A stretch of 64,000 bases of DNA. Source: Corythucha ciliata. Lineage: Eukaryota; Arthropoda; Insecta; Hemiptera; Tingidae. The stretch's first letter is position 1. Each line of letters opens with the position of its first letter. This document shows, in pieces, positions 33,798 to 46,599 of the stretch. The stretch is from the NCBI GenBank assembly GCA_038030265.1, contig CM075943.1, positions 38,378,001 to 38,442,000 on the forward strand, in the 5' to 3' direction. The position numbers and the translations under genes were made by a program. The notes beneath the pieces are model-generated. The model worked only from the letters and a program-made list of their open reading frames with translations, was not told the DNA's origin and did no database searches.

Positions 33798-35060
33798 TCT
33801 TTATTTAAGCCGCAAATTAGCGTTTTTCCTCATTTTAGCCGCTAATTATGGATTTTTCCACGTTTCGTCAATGAACGTTGTTCCCACAATTTTCGCCGCG
33901 GATTACCCAACGCTTTTTCTGAAATTTGACCGCGGATTTGCGATTTTTTTCACATTCTGGCTTGGAGTTACGGAGTTACCGGAAGCCGTGAATAGACGTT
34001 TTCTCCATTCAGTCCGCGAATTAGCGTTTTCTTTACTTTAGCGCCTCTTCTCAATTTTATCCATGAATTAGCAATTTTTCTCCATTTTAGCTGCGAATTA
34101 GCTATTTTTTGTCATTTTTGCGATTATTTTGTCTGTTTAGCGATGTTTCATAATTGTATAGCCGTAAATTAGCGATTTACCTGAATTTTGCAGTAATTTC
34201 GCGTTTTCCCAATTTCAGACGCTAATTAGCGATTTTTTCTCGATTTCAAGCATGAATTAGCAACTTTTCCTAATTTTAGCTGCTAATTAGCGATATGTGT
34301 TTCGCTTTTAGCTGTATAGTTTGAGCCACGAAGCCACGAAGTTGCCTTCAGAAGCTGAAAATTGTCGTATTCATACTTCCAGCCTCTATGCGTTTTTTTG
34401 TTTTTGTTTTGTTTTTCTTTGTTTGTTTGTTACTGTTTATCCTCCACTTTTCCCTATTTCATGGGAATTAACAATTTTCTCCACTTTAGCTCGTGATTTC
34501 GTGATTTTAGCCGCTAAAGAGTGATTTTACCCAATTTTATCCGTGAATTAGCACTTTTTCCTAATTTTCCTCCTTCATTAGCGTTTTCTTCACTTTTAGC
34601 CGTGAATTAGCGTTTTTGCGGATTGAGCATCAAACTTGTGTTCTGAATAAGCCAAAAATTCATGTTTTCGTAATTTTAGGCGCAAATTAGCGCTTTGTGT
34701 CAAAACCATTGCGGTGAATTATCGATTTCTCACTATTTTATACGTGAATTAGCGTGTTTCGTAAATTTTAAACGCAGATTACTGGTTTTTACACTTTATC
34801 CGCGTTTTTATAGCTTTTTCTCAATTTTAGTGGTGAAGTATCGTTTTACCTCGCGAATTAGCTATGTTTTTTCTCAACTTTATCCGTGATTTATCACTTT
34901 TTCTCACTTCTGTGTGGGAATAAGTTATTTTTCTCAATAATTCCTGCCGTGTATTGGAAATTGATCTCAATTTCAGCCCAAAATTAGCGTTATTTTCAAT
35001 TTTGTTTTGGATTAAGTGGGCACTCAGTGGGGGATTAGCCGCCCACGAGGAGGTGCGAAT
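33798..35060 (+). repeat. 30-bp degenerate minisatellite, long block
   Basis: About 40 diverged units of the GAATTAGCGATTTTTCTCAA plus TTTTAGCCGT type. Landmarks GAATTAGCG, TTTTAGCCG and TTTTTCTC recur throughout. A T/G-rich low-complexity patch (34396-34432) interrupts it. Open frames on both strands are by-products of the repeat. Confidence 0.8.
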
Positions 35061-35267
35061 TGTAGCGTTTTCCATTTGCACAAAAATCCGAGGGGCGCCG
35101 AAATCCAAATTTAGAAATGATAATTTACCTCTGTAGGCCATGGGTGGGCCATTGTGAAGCAAGGTGAAGGCGACGCCAACCCAGGGGTGGCCTCAAGGTC
35201 ACTAAACTTTACTATAGGTGCCGCAGATTTCCCCCTGCCCATCTGACGGGAGGGGTGGAGACTGACT

Positions 35268-36070
35268 CGGACTGAGATTGGTCGTCGCCCCTTAACGTAC
35301 AAAAGTTATCTGCGACCGATATCTGTTACCCGATCAAATCTGCCCGTTAGTGGGGGCACATCTGGCAGATTGAGATCTGTTGCGGAAAAAAATCTGAGAG
35401 ACTTCATTTATCGGTCGGGTTCGAAAGATATTTGAGATCGGTGGCAGATATGAAGTGGAAACTAGTGGAGGGAGCAAAAAGCTTGACCCATACATATGAT
35501 AAAAATAATAGAAAATACATGTTCAGTGAAGTTTCGGTGGTTAAAATCGTTGCGTTAAGGGGCGATAGGTGGGCACACACGAGCAGATATCTGCGGCAGA
35601 TTTCATGTTTTTGACAGATATCGGTGGTGAAAATTTGCTCGTTAGTGGGCAAGAAACGACGACAGATCAACCGTGATCGGCCAAACGATATCGGTGGGAG
35701 TTCAAATTCCCCAGATGTGGTCTGCGGTCCCCCACTAATCAACCGATTTCTTATGAGAGATATCTGGCAGACATGGATCGGCCGATTTCGAATCGGGCGT
35801 CGCCCCTTAACGCAACGATTTTAACCACCGAAACTTCTCTGAACATGTATTTTATATTATTTTTATCATATGTATGGGTCAAGCTTTTTTCTCCCTCTAC
35901 TAGTTTTCTAACTTCATATCTGCCACCGATCTCAAAAATCTGTCAGTTTTTTTCCGCAACAGATCTCAATCTGCCAGATGTGCCCCCACTAACGGGCAGA
36001 TTTGATCAGGTAACAGATATCGGTCACAGATAACTTTTGTACGTTAAGGGGCGACGACCGATCTCATCGT
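35268..36070. mobile_element. GATATC-rich foldback element
   Basis: The left arm (35268-35565) and right arm (35795-36070) are inverse copies with a ~230-bp loop. The outer ends read GAGATTGGTCGTCGCCCCTT in the left arm and the inverse in the right; the inner ends share CCACCGAAACTTC. AGATATC/GATATCT and CAGAT motifs occur repeatedly in arms and loop (for example near 35316, 35586, 35617, 35688, 35759, 36017), and continue to about 36130. There is no coding sequence. The class is uncertain. Confidence 0.75.
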
Positions 36071-36149
36071 TTGCTCTAGATCGTAAAAGATATCTGTTGA
36101 AAATATCTGCCGATCAAATCTGTCAGAATTATTTGCCCGTGTATGGGCC

Positions 36150-38300
36150 ACTAATAACAATTAATAATGCACTGGGTCCAGCGCGATGGCGGTTGGGACT
36201 GCTCGTGACGTAGATGAAGGACAGTGATCTGCGGCACTGGGTGGCCTTAAAGCTTACGAATTATCATCGAGTTTTCCCAATCTAATCAACTGTGGAGTAG
36301 ACGTATCTGTGTTGCGATTGCAACCGTGTTATTCCATTCTATTTTTAGTGGAATGCAATAAACTCGGACTAATCGACTATATTGAAAGGCGATGAGAGGC
36401 TTATAGAACTCTGGTTGGTGTGGGGTAATACGGAACCCTTCCAGTTTTCGCTGTTATATTAACTTGCATTCTGAAGGAGTAAGTTTAATTGGCCTTTCAG
36501 TTCATCACATCTAAAGGATGAGGCTTCCGAGAATCTAATATCTTGTCTTATTAATCAAACTGACAGAGAAATAGGCGTAGCGTTCTGACGTGAAGTTAAC
36601 CCGAGCCCTAATACCGGTTACCCCGTCTCAACGAAACCAGTCAGAAGTAGTCCGTATCGATGATTGCTTCGTTGGAAAGGGGGCGGGTGTGCGGGTATCA
36701 CTCCGGAGGGTCTTATTAGTGAAGAAGAGAGGTTTGAAATAAAAGGGGTGGGAGGGAATGAGGATGGGCGACTATAGGGCGAGACGATTTAAAGTGATGG
36801 GAAGGAGAGAAATTGTCTACTCTTTGGTCAATGCGAGACTCGAGTCCTATGATGCCCATGTAACCGACAAAAGAGGTTCATCGGGTTTCCAGAATTGCCC
36901 CTCCCGTCTCTTTAGCCTTCACGCGGGACCACCCTGTGTGAAACTCTCGCTCATGCCGAAGGTAGACAATCGCTTGAGGGGGTCAAGCTTTGTACCCTCT
37001 CTTGACTTGTAATTGTGCATTCAAGGGGAGTTTTAAACCCTTACCACCGTACCGTGCCCCGTAAAGAACATAACACTCAGAGACGGCTATTATATGATTT
37101 GTTTTATTTTTATTTTTCCAAGAATGCATCATTGTAAAACAGCTGTGTTATTGAAATCCGCTTTCCCTCGCTCTTACATCATGACAAATAAAAGAAGAAG
37201 CACGTAAAGAAGAGCTGAGTCACTGAGACGCCCGGGGTATAAACTCTATTGGTCGAGAGGACCGCGATGAAGAAGGATGCTGGGGAGGGTTATGGAAAAA
37301 CGGGGAAAAAAAGAAACGGGTGGCTGGTAGGTATATATTGGCACAGACTGGGAAATCATCTCGGTGAGCTGTCTTATATGAATTCCTTCGAAAAAAAAAA
37401 GAAACCCTTCACCCAGCCTCCTCATCCATTCACCGTCTTTCCCCCTCGTACAGCATATCACTGTAGAGCACAGCACGTTTACCAGAGCGAATCAAGAGTG
37501 GTTCCCAAGGATGGTTGTCATGAAGTGTGTGTACGAAGTTGCAGAGGGGTGTACGGGGGTAGTCTTGTGTTCGAAAAAGAAAAAAATATAAGTTGGTTGG
37601 ATGGGGGGGGGGGTCGAAACACCTACGCAGCAGTATCGACCAAATGTTGTTGGTGGGTGAGGAGTGAAAGGGAGAAAGGCTTCACCGAAGGAAAGATAAG
37701 AATGTGAACTTGATTGTAAAACTTGATTTGTACGTTTTTTTTTTTTTTCTCAAAATTACTGGAATACTAACAAAAAAAATAAACTTCAAGCTTTAAATGA
37801 CAGAGCGGCACGGATGCGCTGCAGGAAAAAAATGGTTGTCTTCACAACCAACCCGGGGTTACGTAGCCTTGTACCTGGACTTGCCTACTCCTTTAACGAC
37901 CTGTTTTTTTTTTCTTTTGTGAGTTCAAGAACATCGTAAAGAACGTGCCCCTGTGTGATTTCCAGCATCTGTTGTTTGTACAGTAGTTGAGATTATTTTT
38001 ATCCCTTAAAATGAGCGAGAATCAACCGGCCATTGAAACTGTTTCAAATCAACAACTAAGTAAGAGTACAAAATTCATTAAATACGAAAAAATAGCATTT
38101 CCTCGAGTATTCGAACTTTCTGTGAAGATAAGGGTAACCTTTTCCTCTCTCCCTCTTGTGTTTTTTGTTTAACTTCTATCAGTATTTTTTCTAATGGCTT
38201 AAACTTTCTTTAAGCCTCGTTATCTAAAGCATTCGACCTCTTTCCTTAAAAAAATCAACGCTTTCCCAACAATTTAAAAAGATTATAAGTGAAATTTTTT

Positions 38301-38332
<32 letters not shown>

Positions 38333-39225
38333 TTGCCTGTTACTGCTGCTCGGAAGAAAGTGCCAACTTTTCCCCTCTCGCCAGCTTGTTGCTGAAGTTC
38401 CAAGAGGGAGCTTGTAATAAAAGAAATCAAAGTATGACTTTGTTTTTCTTTTTCTCTAATACGGCCATTAGATACTTTGATCGTCTTATAAACACTGAGG
38501 TCGAACATAAGAGAAATACTGGGAAAGGGGTGAAACTATAGCGACTTTCGTTGTAGCTTTCAATTAGAAGGGGACGACGATAGGAATTGCACGTCCAAAA
38601 ATATTCCGTATTTGAACCGATTTGAATCCGGAAAATTTGCGTTGAACAAAGGTGGACAAATGAAAAGTCGATGTTTCTTTTCCGCTGAGAGAAGTTTTTC
38701 ATCGTCTTCAGCGCCTCTCCCCTTTTCACCATTGTGTCTACCTCTATCTCCCTCCGACTCTCTTTCAAAAGCTTATCTGGTGAGTGCGCCTTATAAATGG
38801 AAATGGCATCGATCTGGAACCATAACGGCTGTAATCATGAAGAGGAAGAAGTGAAGCGAGAGGTGCCTTCGATGTCGGGATGAAGGGAAGGGAGTGAGAG
38901 AGAGAGAAAAAAAAAAATCGGCTTCTGCCACCGCTCAAGGGTTTTTTTTTCTTCTTCTTCTCTCTCTACGTTCTACGCGGCGCCATGGGAAATCTGATAA
39001 AGTCAATGAAGAAAGACGACGAACATAGCCGGGAGCCCGCGTCTTGGTGTCGTTCGGACTCGAAACTGCGTGGTTTTTGAAGACAAGGAAAATATAGATA
39101 TAGTATGCGCTGCGACTCCGCATGATTGATCTTTGGAGTTAGGCGCTATATAAAGGAAAGAAATATCAAATTAAAGCTACATTCCGCGGTAATTCATTTA
39201 CGCCGATGAATTTGGCATTACATCC
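36150..39225. other. Unique non-coding sequence with microsatellites
   Basis: No gene is recognised. It contains a 27-base A run at 38305-38331, T runs near 37736-37748 and 37903-37911, (GA)n at 38897-38907 and a G run at 37603-37612. The open frame 37249-37707 is low in complexity and has no splice or domain support. Confidence 0.5.
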
Positions 39226-39229
39226 AGGG

Positions 39230-40230
39230 ACGTCTTTACTACAGTTGGGGCCCCGGGCCCGGGGGGACATTGGGCCCCCTCGGTGAAAGAGGGGGGAGGC
39301 ACTTTTTTTTCTACAGGGGTTCACATTGTTTCAAAAGTATGTATAGGTAACTATACTTTGGGTAAAAAGTACAGGGTTATCTACGTAAAGTGGTAAATAT
39401 ACATAGTCAATTTTTCTAATTTTTGAGAAATCTCGAGATCAAATTCGGGCACTTGCGTGACCTCGTCTTTTTTCACGTTTAGCCGTGAATTAGCGATTTT
39501 TCTACTTTTAGCCATATGAGTTATACTTTTTTCTCAATTTTAGCCGCAATCCGCGAATTGTTGTTTTCTCAATGTGCATGCAGCTATGAATGAGAGCTTT
39601 TTATTACAATAAGTGATTTTCACACCGCGCTATAAATAGTCGCGAATGTTTAGGTTTCCGTATTTTAGCCACGCTACAAGTTTTCTGGCTGAATGTTGTG
39701 AAATTGAAAGTGTCGGGCCCTTGGTGTTAATTTAAGTGAATCTGGATCAAGAACGTGGGAAAAATCGCTAATAATCGTGGCTAAAATTTCGAAAAAGCGC
39801 TCATTCGGGTTTCTCGATGCAATTTCCAGACCAAGATTGAGAAAAAGCCGCTGATTTGCGGTGTAGGGTGTATACAGGCCACGTTACCGTCAAAAATCAC
39901 AATATACAAATATTACACTTATGTGCTGTTCGTGGGCCAAGTCTGCCCACGAAGGGCAGAAACCAGGGCAGGGGGGGGGGCTGAATTATGGGAAAAACAT
40001 CCAACTTTGCAAGCAACATTGAGAAAAAACGCAAACTCATGGATATAGGCAAAAAAAACAAAAAAAAACCGGTAATTTTATTCGCGCCTCAAAGCGAGAA
40101 AAACGTTGCTCGCGGTCAAAATTGAGAAATGCTCTAATTCGCGGGAAAAATGGAAAAAATCACCAATTCGCAGCTAAAATTGAGAAAATCACTAATTTAC
40201 AGCTAAAATTGAGCAGAAAATGTTCAATTT
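39230..40230. repeat. 30-bp degenerate minisatellite with GGGGCC-rich left end
   Basis: The block opens with CAGGGACGTCTTTACTACAG then GGGGCCCCGGGCCCGGGGGG (39227-39270), another hAT-like-looking terminus. Units of the TTTTAGCCGTGAATTAGCG type follow at 39475-39680. From 39770 to 40215 they run in the opposite orientation (GCTAAAATTGAGAAAA), so the array switches strand inside the block. A G run occurs at 39969-39979. Confidence 0.6.
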
Positions 40231-41280
40231 TACCTGCAATGCTGAGGTGAATTGAGAGAAATAACCGAAGAATTACATCAAACAGAGATATCAGCGAAAT
40301 TTCGAGTTTCGGGAATTTTTTTTGGCCGTGGAACCAAGGCTAGCCAGCCACAACAGCACCCGAAGTCTGATAAATACAGCCATGAATTTATATCACACTG
40401 GACTAAAAAATCTGAGGAATTGTCAGCTTTGGGTCAAATTATACCAGAGATATTGCTAGTTTTCGCTTTTTATTTTCGTGTAATTATCAGTTTCTATTAT
40501 TTATTTCCGTGAAAATTTGAGCTCCGGGGATCTTTCTCAGTGACTGTAGAACCCGGGCAAGCCGGCCACGACAGTCGTGAAATTTGCAACATTTTGAAAT
40601 CAAATGTGCGTGAATGAAACTTGCGATCGTGAGAGATTCATGTCTCTTTTCATCATTTAGTTTAGTCATTTTTTGCCAGGCGTGGATTCCGGGCAAGCCA
40701 GCCCTGATATCACTCGAATCCTGACGAAAAGCCGCAAAATTGCAACATTCTGAAGGCAAAAATAAGTGAAATTGGAAGTTTACTGGATGAATATTCGCAA
40801 TATTGAAGGTTGATGGTTGAAAGTTGCTTGATAAAATTCGATTGCTCAGTTTCCGGTCTTCATTTTCGCAAAATTACGAGTTTAGGGTCTTAATTAAAAC
40901 CAAATGGCAGTTTCGAGACCATTTTTGTACCACTTGACCATTTTTTATGGAACTCAGGCTACTGATTTTGCCATTTCGGGTCCTAATTTGAGCAAAATTA
41001 GTACAAGTTTTCTGGCTGAATGTTGCGAAATTGAAAGTGTCGGGTCCTTGGGAGTTCATTTAAGCGAAATTGCAAGTTTTGGGGTCTTTTCTGTGGCGGC
41101 GGATCGTCTCCAAGATTCCGCCGAGGTGAATTGAAGTTGCAGACTTGCAGGTACCCGGGTTGACGATCCGCACCATCAATTGGAGGCGTGGTGTGAGTGG
41201 GGGTTGTGGCTACTACGAAATTAAAGTTCAAAGGAAACATAGCCAAATCATCTGGATTTCTGGGATTTTAACTGTCGTGA
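40231..41280. repeat. Degenerate repeat with GAAATTG/GGGCAAGCC motifs
   Basis: Loosely repeated units of about 40-50 bp contain GAAATTGCAAGTTT, CGGGTCCTT and CGGGCAAGCCAGCC. ACAAGTTTTCTGGCTGAATG followed by TTGYGAAATTGAAAGTGTCG occurs twice (39668 and 41002). Similar text recurs at 9753-9840, 44995-45060, 48130-48300 and 59240-59370. It is non-coding. Confidence 0.5.
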
Positions 41281-44200
41281 AATAGGAATTTTCAACAGTC
41301 TGTCAATGGGGTGGTAAGTACGTGGTTTTTACGGTCGAAAAGGAGCGTTTCAGGGCTGAGGACTGAGAAACCGTTCGGGGCGAGGAACCGTTCAGGGTGT
41401 CGCATCAGCCCTAAGCTTCCAAATTTTTTCATCCCCACCAGTCGTTCGGTTCCTTGGTGTCATCGGGAGCATTCCTGCTGACTTTCTAGAAGTGATATTT
41501 ACATTTCGCGGGCATCTATAGGCCTCAGAATGAGCGATAATGGTGTCAAATGTTTAGTTTCTGGGTCAAGATACTGCTCGTCGGGCCGAAAGCTAAGATT
41601 ATGAGGCGACATTTTCAGATTCCTGGCCAATAAGTCACAATTTCTCCAGACAGATTTCTGGCTTTACGGTAAAATGTGTCCGAATCTGTTGATTTTTACA
41701 GCATTTAACCAAAGCTCTGGCTTTACTTGGCTTGATGCTCGTGCTTAAATTGATAAATCTCTGGTTAACTATGATTTTCTGAACTGAGACATAAGGCTGA
41801 GAACCGGTTCTCCCTTCTTTCTTTTGTTTTGAGAACCCTTTCTCCTTAATTTTTACTTTCATGGTTATTTTTGTATTCTCCTCGATCACGGACCACCCAA
41901 CCCGTAGAGAGCTCTGTAGCGGCTGCTACACCTTGGGTACTTGTATGGGCGCCACTGTCAAACAATTTTCGATTGACAAATATACAGCCGCTTGCCAGTC
42001 ACGTCCAAAACGCCCCTATACATAGATTGGACACGTACCCAACTCTCTCTCTTCCCTCGCGCGGTCAACGGTCATTCATCTGAAGATTGCGAAGTGAGTA
42101 AGCATGCCCACTGTGCACGCTAGACCGAATAAAATCATAATAGAATAAAATATGGCGCATCTCTCGTACAAATTATGATGAGATTGCGTGTTAAAGCCCT
42201 TGATCTCTTTTCTATTGTAGGCTCCTCCCATCCTAAGCTGTTTAATGCATTGGCCATTCAATTAGGATAAATTGAAAAATATAAGGCGTGCTCTCATTTT
42301 CGTAATTTAAAAAAAAGGAACATGGGAATAAAAAAGAAAAAAAACGCTCACACTTTGACAATATTTTCATATTTAACCTCGGATTGGCTCAGTGGAGCTA
42401 TAGCGTTGAGAGCGCTTGCTAACTTGCGAAGTAGTTTGAAGATAAAAAAAAACTACAAAAAAACGCGATAGCTCAGAGAGGACGAAAATCTGGAATCGAG
42501 GCTTGTGAGGGCGTACTGTTGTAGAGGCCTCATCACTACTGATTGCGAAGAAGACAGACGGAGGCAATCAAGATAAAGATCCCCCAGACGAGTGAGAAGA
42601 GGAGCTTCGAAAGATTGGGAGTCGAGGAAAAGAGACGATGTCTCGTTGTGGGAGGGGGGGGGGAGAAAGAAATTAGAGAGAGAAGAAAAAAAGCGAGAAC
42701 GAACCACTTATCCTGCCACAAAAGGTGTTGGCTCGTGCTGTAAATTTCACAGATGCTTCAACACTAATTTTTTGTCCCCTAAAACTGTAAGATTATCTTG
42801 AGAAATCAAAGGCATGAATGAGTTTCCTTGTTGTATAGGTTGCGTGAATTTGAGGGTTCAAAAGAGCCGAAAATGGAACTAAAGTTAGGAGAACTTGATT
42901 TTGTTGTGGCCACTCCGCACACGTGCGGCCTTTAACTTTTGTCATTTCCTGAGAACTTTAGGATTATGCAGTCAGAATGTAGTGGCTGTCAAGTATTGAA
43001 GAGTTTTGCAGGATTTAAATTTCAAGCCGGACTGCCCATTATTTTCGCCTATAACAAAGTAACAACATGCAGTTCTGATAAAAAGAAAAATAGAAACGCT
43101 TTAAAAAAAAAGTCTAACGCTTGTTGCTGACTGTCAAGAAAGAAATCTATTTCTTTTCTTAGCAACCCGGTGTGCCATCTGTCACAATGACGTATGATCT
43201 TGACAGTCTCACGATCATTTGATTGTCCGCAATGCACAATAGACGCCTCCCTTCACCTCACCGCCTATCCTTGCATGTGTCCCCCATCGCAGCAACCTTG
43301 GGAGCCCTTACAACATTTTCAGTTCTTTTTTCCCTCACGCCTTCGCTCTCCTAATTTATTTTGTAAGTATGAGGGTTGTATTTATTTTTTACATCTAAAA
43401 AAAAACATTCAAAGAGTTTTTCCATAGGTATTTAAATGAGCTTTAATCCCATTGCTGGATGTTACAAATTAAAATTATATAATTATTAAAACAAAACTTT
43501 TTAGTGTAGTAAGGGAGGTTTAACCCTCGACAGAGGGTGGGAAAAAGCTTATGTTTTCATGTAACACGATCCAGCGAAATGGGGTTTTTATACCCCTTAT
43601 AGCTTGCTTCCCTTCGAGCTATCCCAGTTTTGCATGCACGCTATTTACCAGGGACAAAACAGGATGAGGTTCTTAGACCGATCATGGTTGCGAGAGGAGA
43701 GGGATGGGGCGAGTATAGGGTCGCAACCGCTATGAAACCAAATAAGCCTCGATACTTTCGATATGGGTCGGGATGAGACACATACATGCACGACGTGCCT
43801 TTGAGCACATCACGTAATTCGCCAGTAAAGATACCAAATAAATAACCGAGATTGATTGGTTTTCTGCATAAACATATTTTGAACAAATATTCCTTACTTC
43901 CTTAAAGATCTATACTTCTTTCTCGTTGGGAGAAAATTTAAAATATTTCGTACTGGCACGCTATACACCCAGGCAGTAACAGGAAGGAAAAAAAAAGTTG
44001 GGAACAGAAGACGAACAATGCCACGCTAGCGGAAGAAAAATGCTCTGTGATGTGGTGAGGGGTTCGGAGGGGTGAAGAGCTTAAACTGTTGTTGTAGAAC
44101 TTGAAACAAAACCCCGACGATCTCAAAGGGTCTTATTAAAACGTGAATGTCAGTTGTTTTGATTTTTAAAAACTAGATCTTTTCCACTTCCACCCACCGC

Positions 44201-44990
44201 CGCGCCGCGCCGTGCTTTCGTCTGGAAAATACATTTTAGATTATTGCATTCCCTGGCTCTTCCCTGTTCTCTTACCCGAAGTCAGTGTTTCAATTACCAA
44301 GTGACGTTCTAAAAATAACACATCAAAGTTTATCCTTAGGGCTCATTTAACCGTAAAAATAGAGGAGGAAAAAGGTCACGCTTACTCCTCCACTCACCCG
44401 TCACCTTTTTTCTGTATACATCCTTTTAAAAAAGTGCTGATGCTTGAAACTCAAGCTTCCATATTTGAGTATAAACTCCCCGAGCTTTGAAACTTAGTGA
44501 GAGAGAGAGAAAAAATGAACTCTTGAGACGACGAGGAAACGGTTAATGAGCAAACATAACGTATGGAGCAAGTTTTCCCTAATTTTAACAAAGTTTTAAA
44601 ATTCGTTGGTATATAAACGCGTTCCTTCTCTTTTAAAAGTTGAGTTGTGGCGCGATCAAACATACGCTAATGTTTGCATGACCCGAAATGGACGCAAACA
44701 AATCAGGATAACGCCTTGCATCTGTCGATTTTTGTTGTTGTTCGTGCGTGTTGAACCATTCGAGTTCTGAACAGAGCAGTGAAAAATGTGGAGCCCCAGA
44801 CCATTTACTTTGCTGTCAAGTGGTGAGGTTTAGGAAACCAATGGAATCAGAGTTCACGATTCATGTTTCCGCGTGAGCAGGGCCGTTTCATAGCCCTCAC
44901 GGCGCCCCGCATATTGCAGGCACATCGAAATTTCCTGCATAAATATAGCATTAGCCCTGCCCTGGGATTTTCTCATCTTGTAAAATCATT
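41281..44990. other. Unique non-coding sequence
   Basis: No gene, RNA or clear repeat is recognised apart from a G run at 42651-42662, A runs near 42448 and 43106, and short AT-rich segments. Open frames are short and overlap on both strands. Confidence 0.5.
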
Positions 44991-45059
44991 ATTCCTTGGG
45001 TTTTGCCATTTCAGAATACCAGTTTCAGGGTTTTTACGGGTACAAAACACTCAATTGAC

Positions 45060-46540
45060 AGATTCGGTAAATTTTAATTAACCGGAAGAACATAGGCCTG
45101 AAACTGGTCTTGTTCGATAGGTTTTATGGAGATGATTACAAATATAATCGTCTGCCTGGAGCAGTTTGACCAGTCAAACTGCACCGGAGGAAAAAGATTA
45201 ACCGGAAGAACGAAAGGTTTTATGGGGCTAATTACGAATTTCATATTCTGGTGCCGTCTGCCTGGGGCATTTGCCATTTGTGGCTCGCCAAACTCTCGAG
45301 ATTTGGAAAATTTTAATTAACCGAAAGATCATAGTCCTAAAACTGGTCCTATTCGATAGGTTTTATGGAAATGATTACAAATATAATCGTCTACCGGCGG
45401 CGTCTGCATGGGGCACTTTCCCTCAGTGACCCGTCAAACTGTACAGAGGGAAAATAATTAACTGGAAGAAAATAGTCGTGAATAACTAGTCCTATATTCG
45501 AAAGGTTTTATGGATCTGTTTACAAATATGATCGTCTGCCTGGAGCATTTGCCCTCTGTGGCTCGCCAAACTCTCGAAATTTGGTAAATTTTAAATAACT
45601 GGATGAACATAGTCCTGAAACTGATCTTATTCGATAGAATTTAAGGAAATGATTACAACTATAATCGTCTGGCGGCGTCAGCCTGGTGCATTTGCTCTCG
45701 GTGGCCAGTCAAACTCCCTGAATCAGGGATATTAATTAACCGGAAAAACTGAGTACGGAATATTGTCTTATGCAACAGGTTTCACGTGGCTGAATACGAA
45801 AATAATCGTCTGCCGGTGTCTGCCTGGGGCATTTGCCCTCAGTGACCATTCAAACTGTACAGAGGGAAAATGATTAACCGGAAGAACATAGTCCTGAAAC
45901 TAGTCTGAATCGAAAGGTTTAGTAAAGCTGATTACGAATACGATCGTCTGCCGCCGTCTATCTGGGGCATTTGCACTCATTGGCCAGTCAAACTCCCTAA
46001 ATCAGGGATATTAATTAACCGGAAGAACTAAGTCCGGAAAATAGTCTTTTGCAACAGGTTTCATGTGGCTGAATACGAAAATGATCGTGTGCCGATGTCT
46101 GCTTGGGGCACATTTTTGCTGGGTTAGTCATTTTCCCACTGTGCATTTTGACGGGTCACTGAGGGCAATTGCCCCAAGCAGAGGCCGGCAGACGATCATT
46201 TTCGTATTCAGCCACATGAAACCTGTCGCATAAGACAATATTCCGGACTTAATTTTTCCGGTTAATTAATATCCCTGATTTAGGGAGTTCAGACGATTCT
46301 ATTTGTAATAATCTCCATAGATCCTTTCGAATAAGACTAGTTTCAGGACTATGTTCTTCTGGTTACATTCATGTCCCAAATTAAGGACTTTAATTAGCTA
46401 TAAAATCCTTAGGCCCGAGATACAGCATGGCAGACTTCCGGACTCGTATATAGGGGGTCAAATGCCATAATTTTGCATACCTTTTGTGACTATGTTCTTC
46501 CGGTTGAATGGGACTGTCGCCAGCTCTCGGTCTATTACGT
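45060..46540. mobile_element. Foldback element with 120-142-bp tandem subunits, copy 2
   Basis: At least eight tandem units start with TTAACCGGAAGAACATAGTC-like sequence near 45078, 45197, 45317, 45457, 45593, 45735, 45872 and 46014 (spacing 119-142 bp). The order inverts after about 46130, and the right end (GGTCAAATGCCAT, GAATGGGACTGTCGCCAGCT, CTCGGTCTATTA) matches the end of the 8370-9701 copy. Unlike that copy, it lacks a matching left arm, so it is lopsided. It is non-coding. Confidence 0.75.
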
Positions 46541-46599
46541 CTTTCATGTCGTTTCCGCAAAGAACGATTTTTCGCACGATATTAGCAACGAATAAACCT

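Noticed and set aside
37249..37707. 152-codon plus-strand frame
   Set aside because: Low-complexity Lys/Gly composition with homopolymers, no domain, no splice sites and no codon bias; likely chance.
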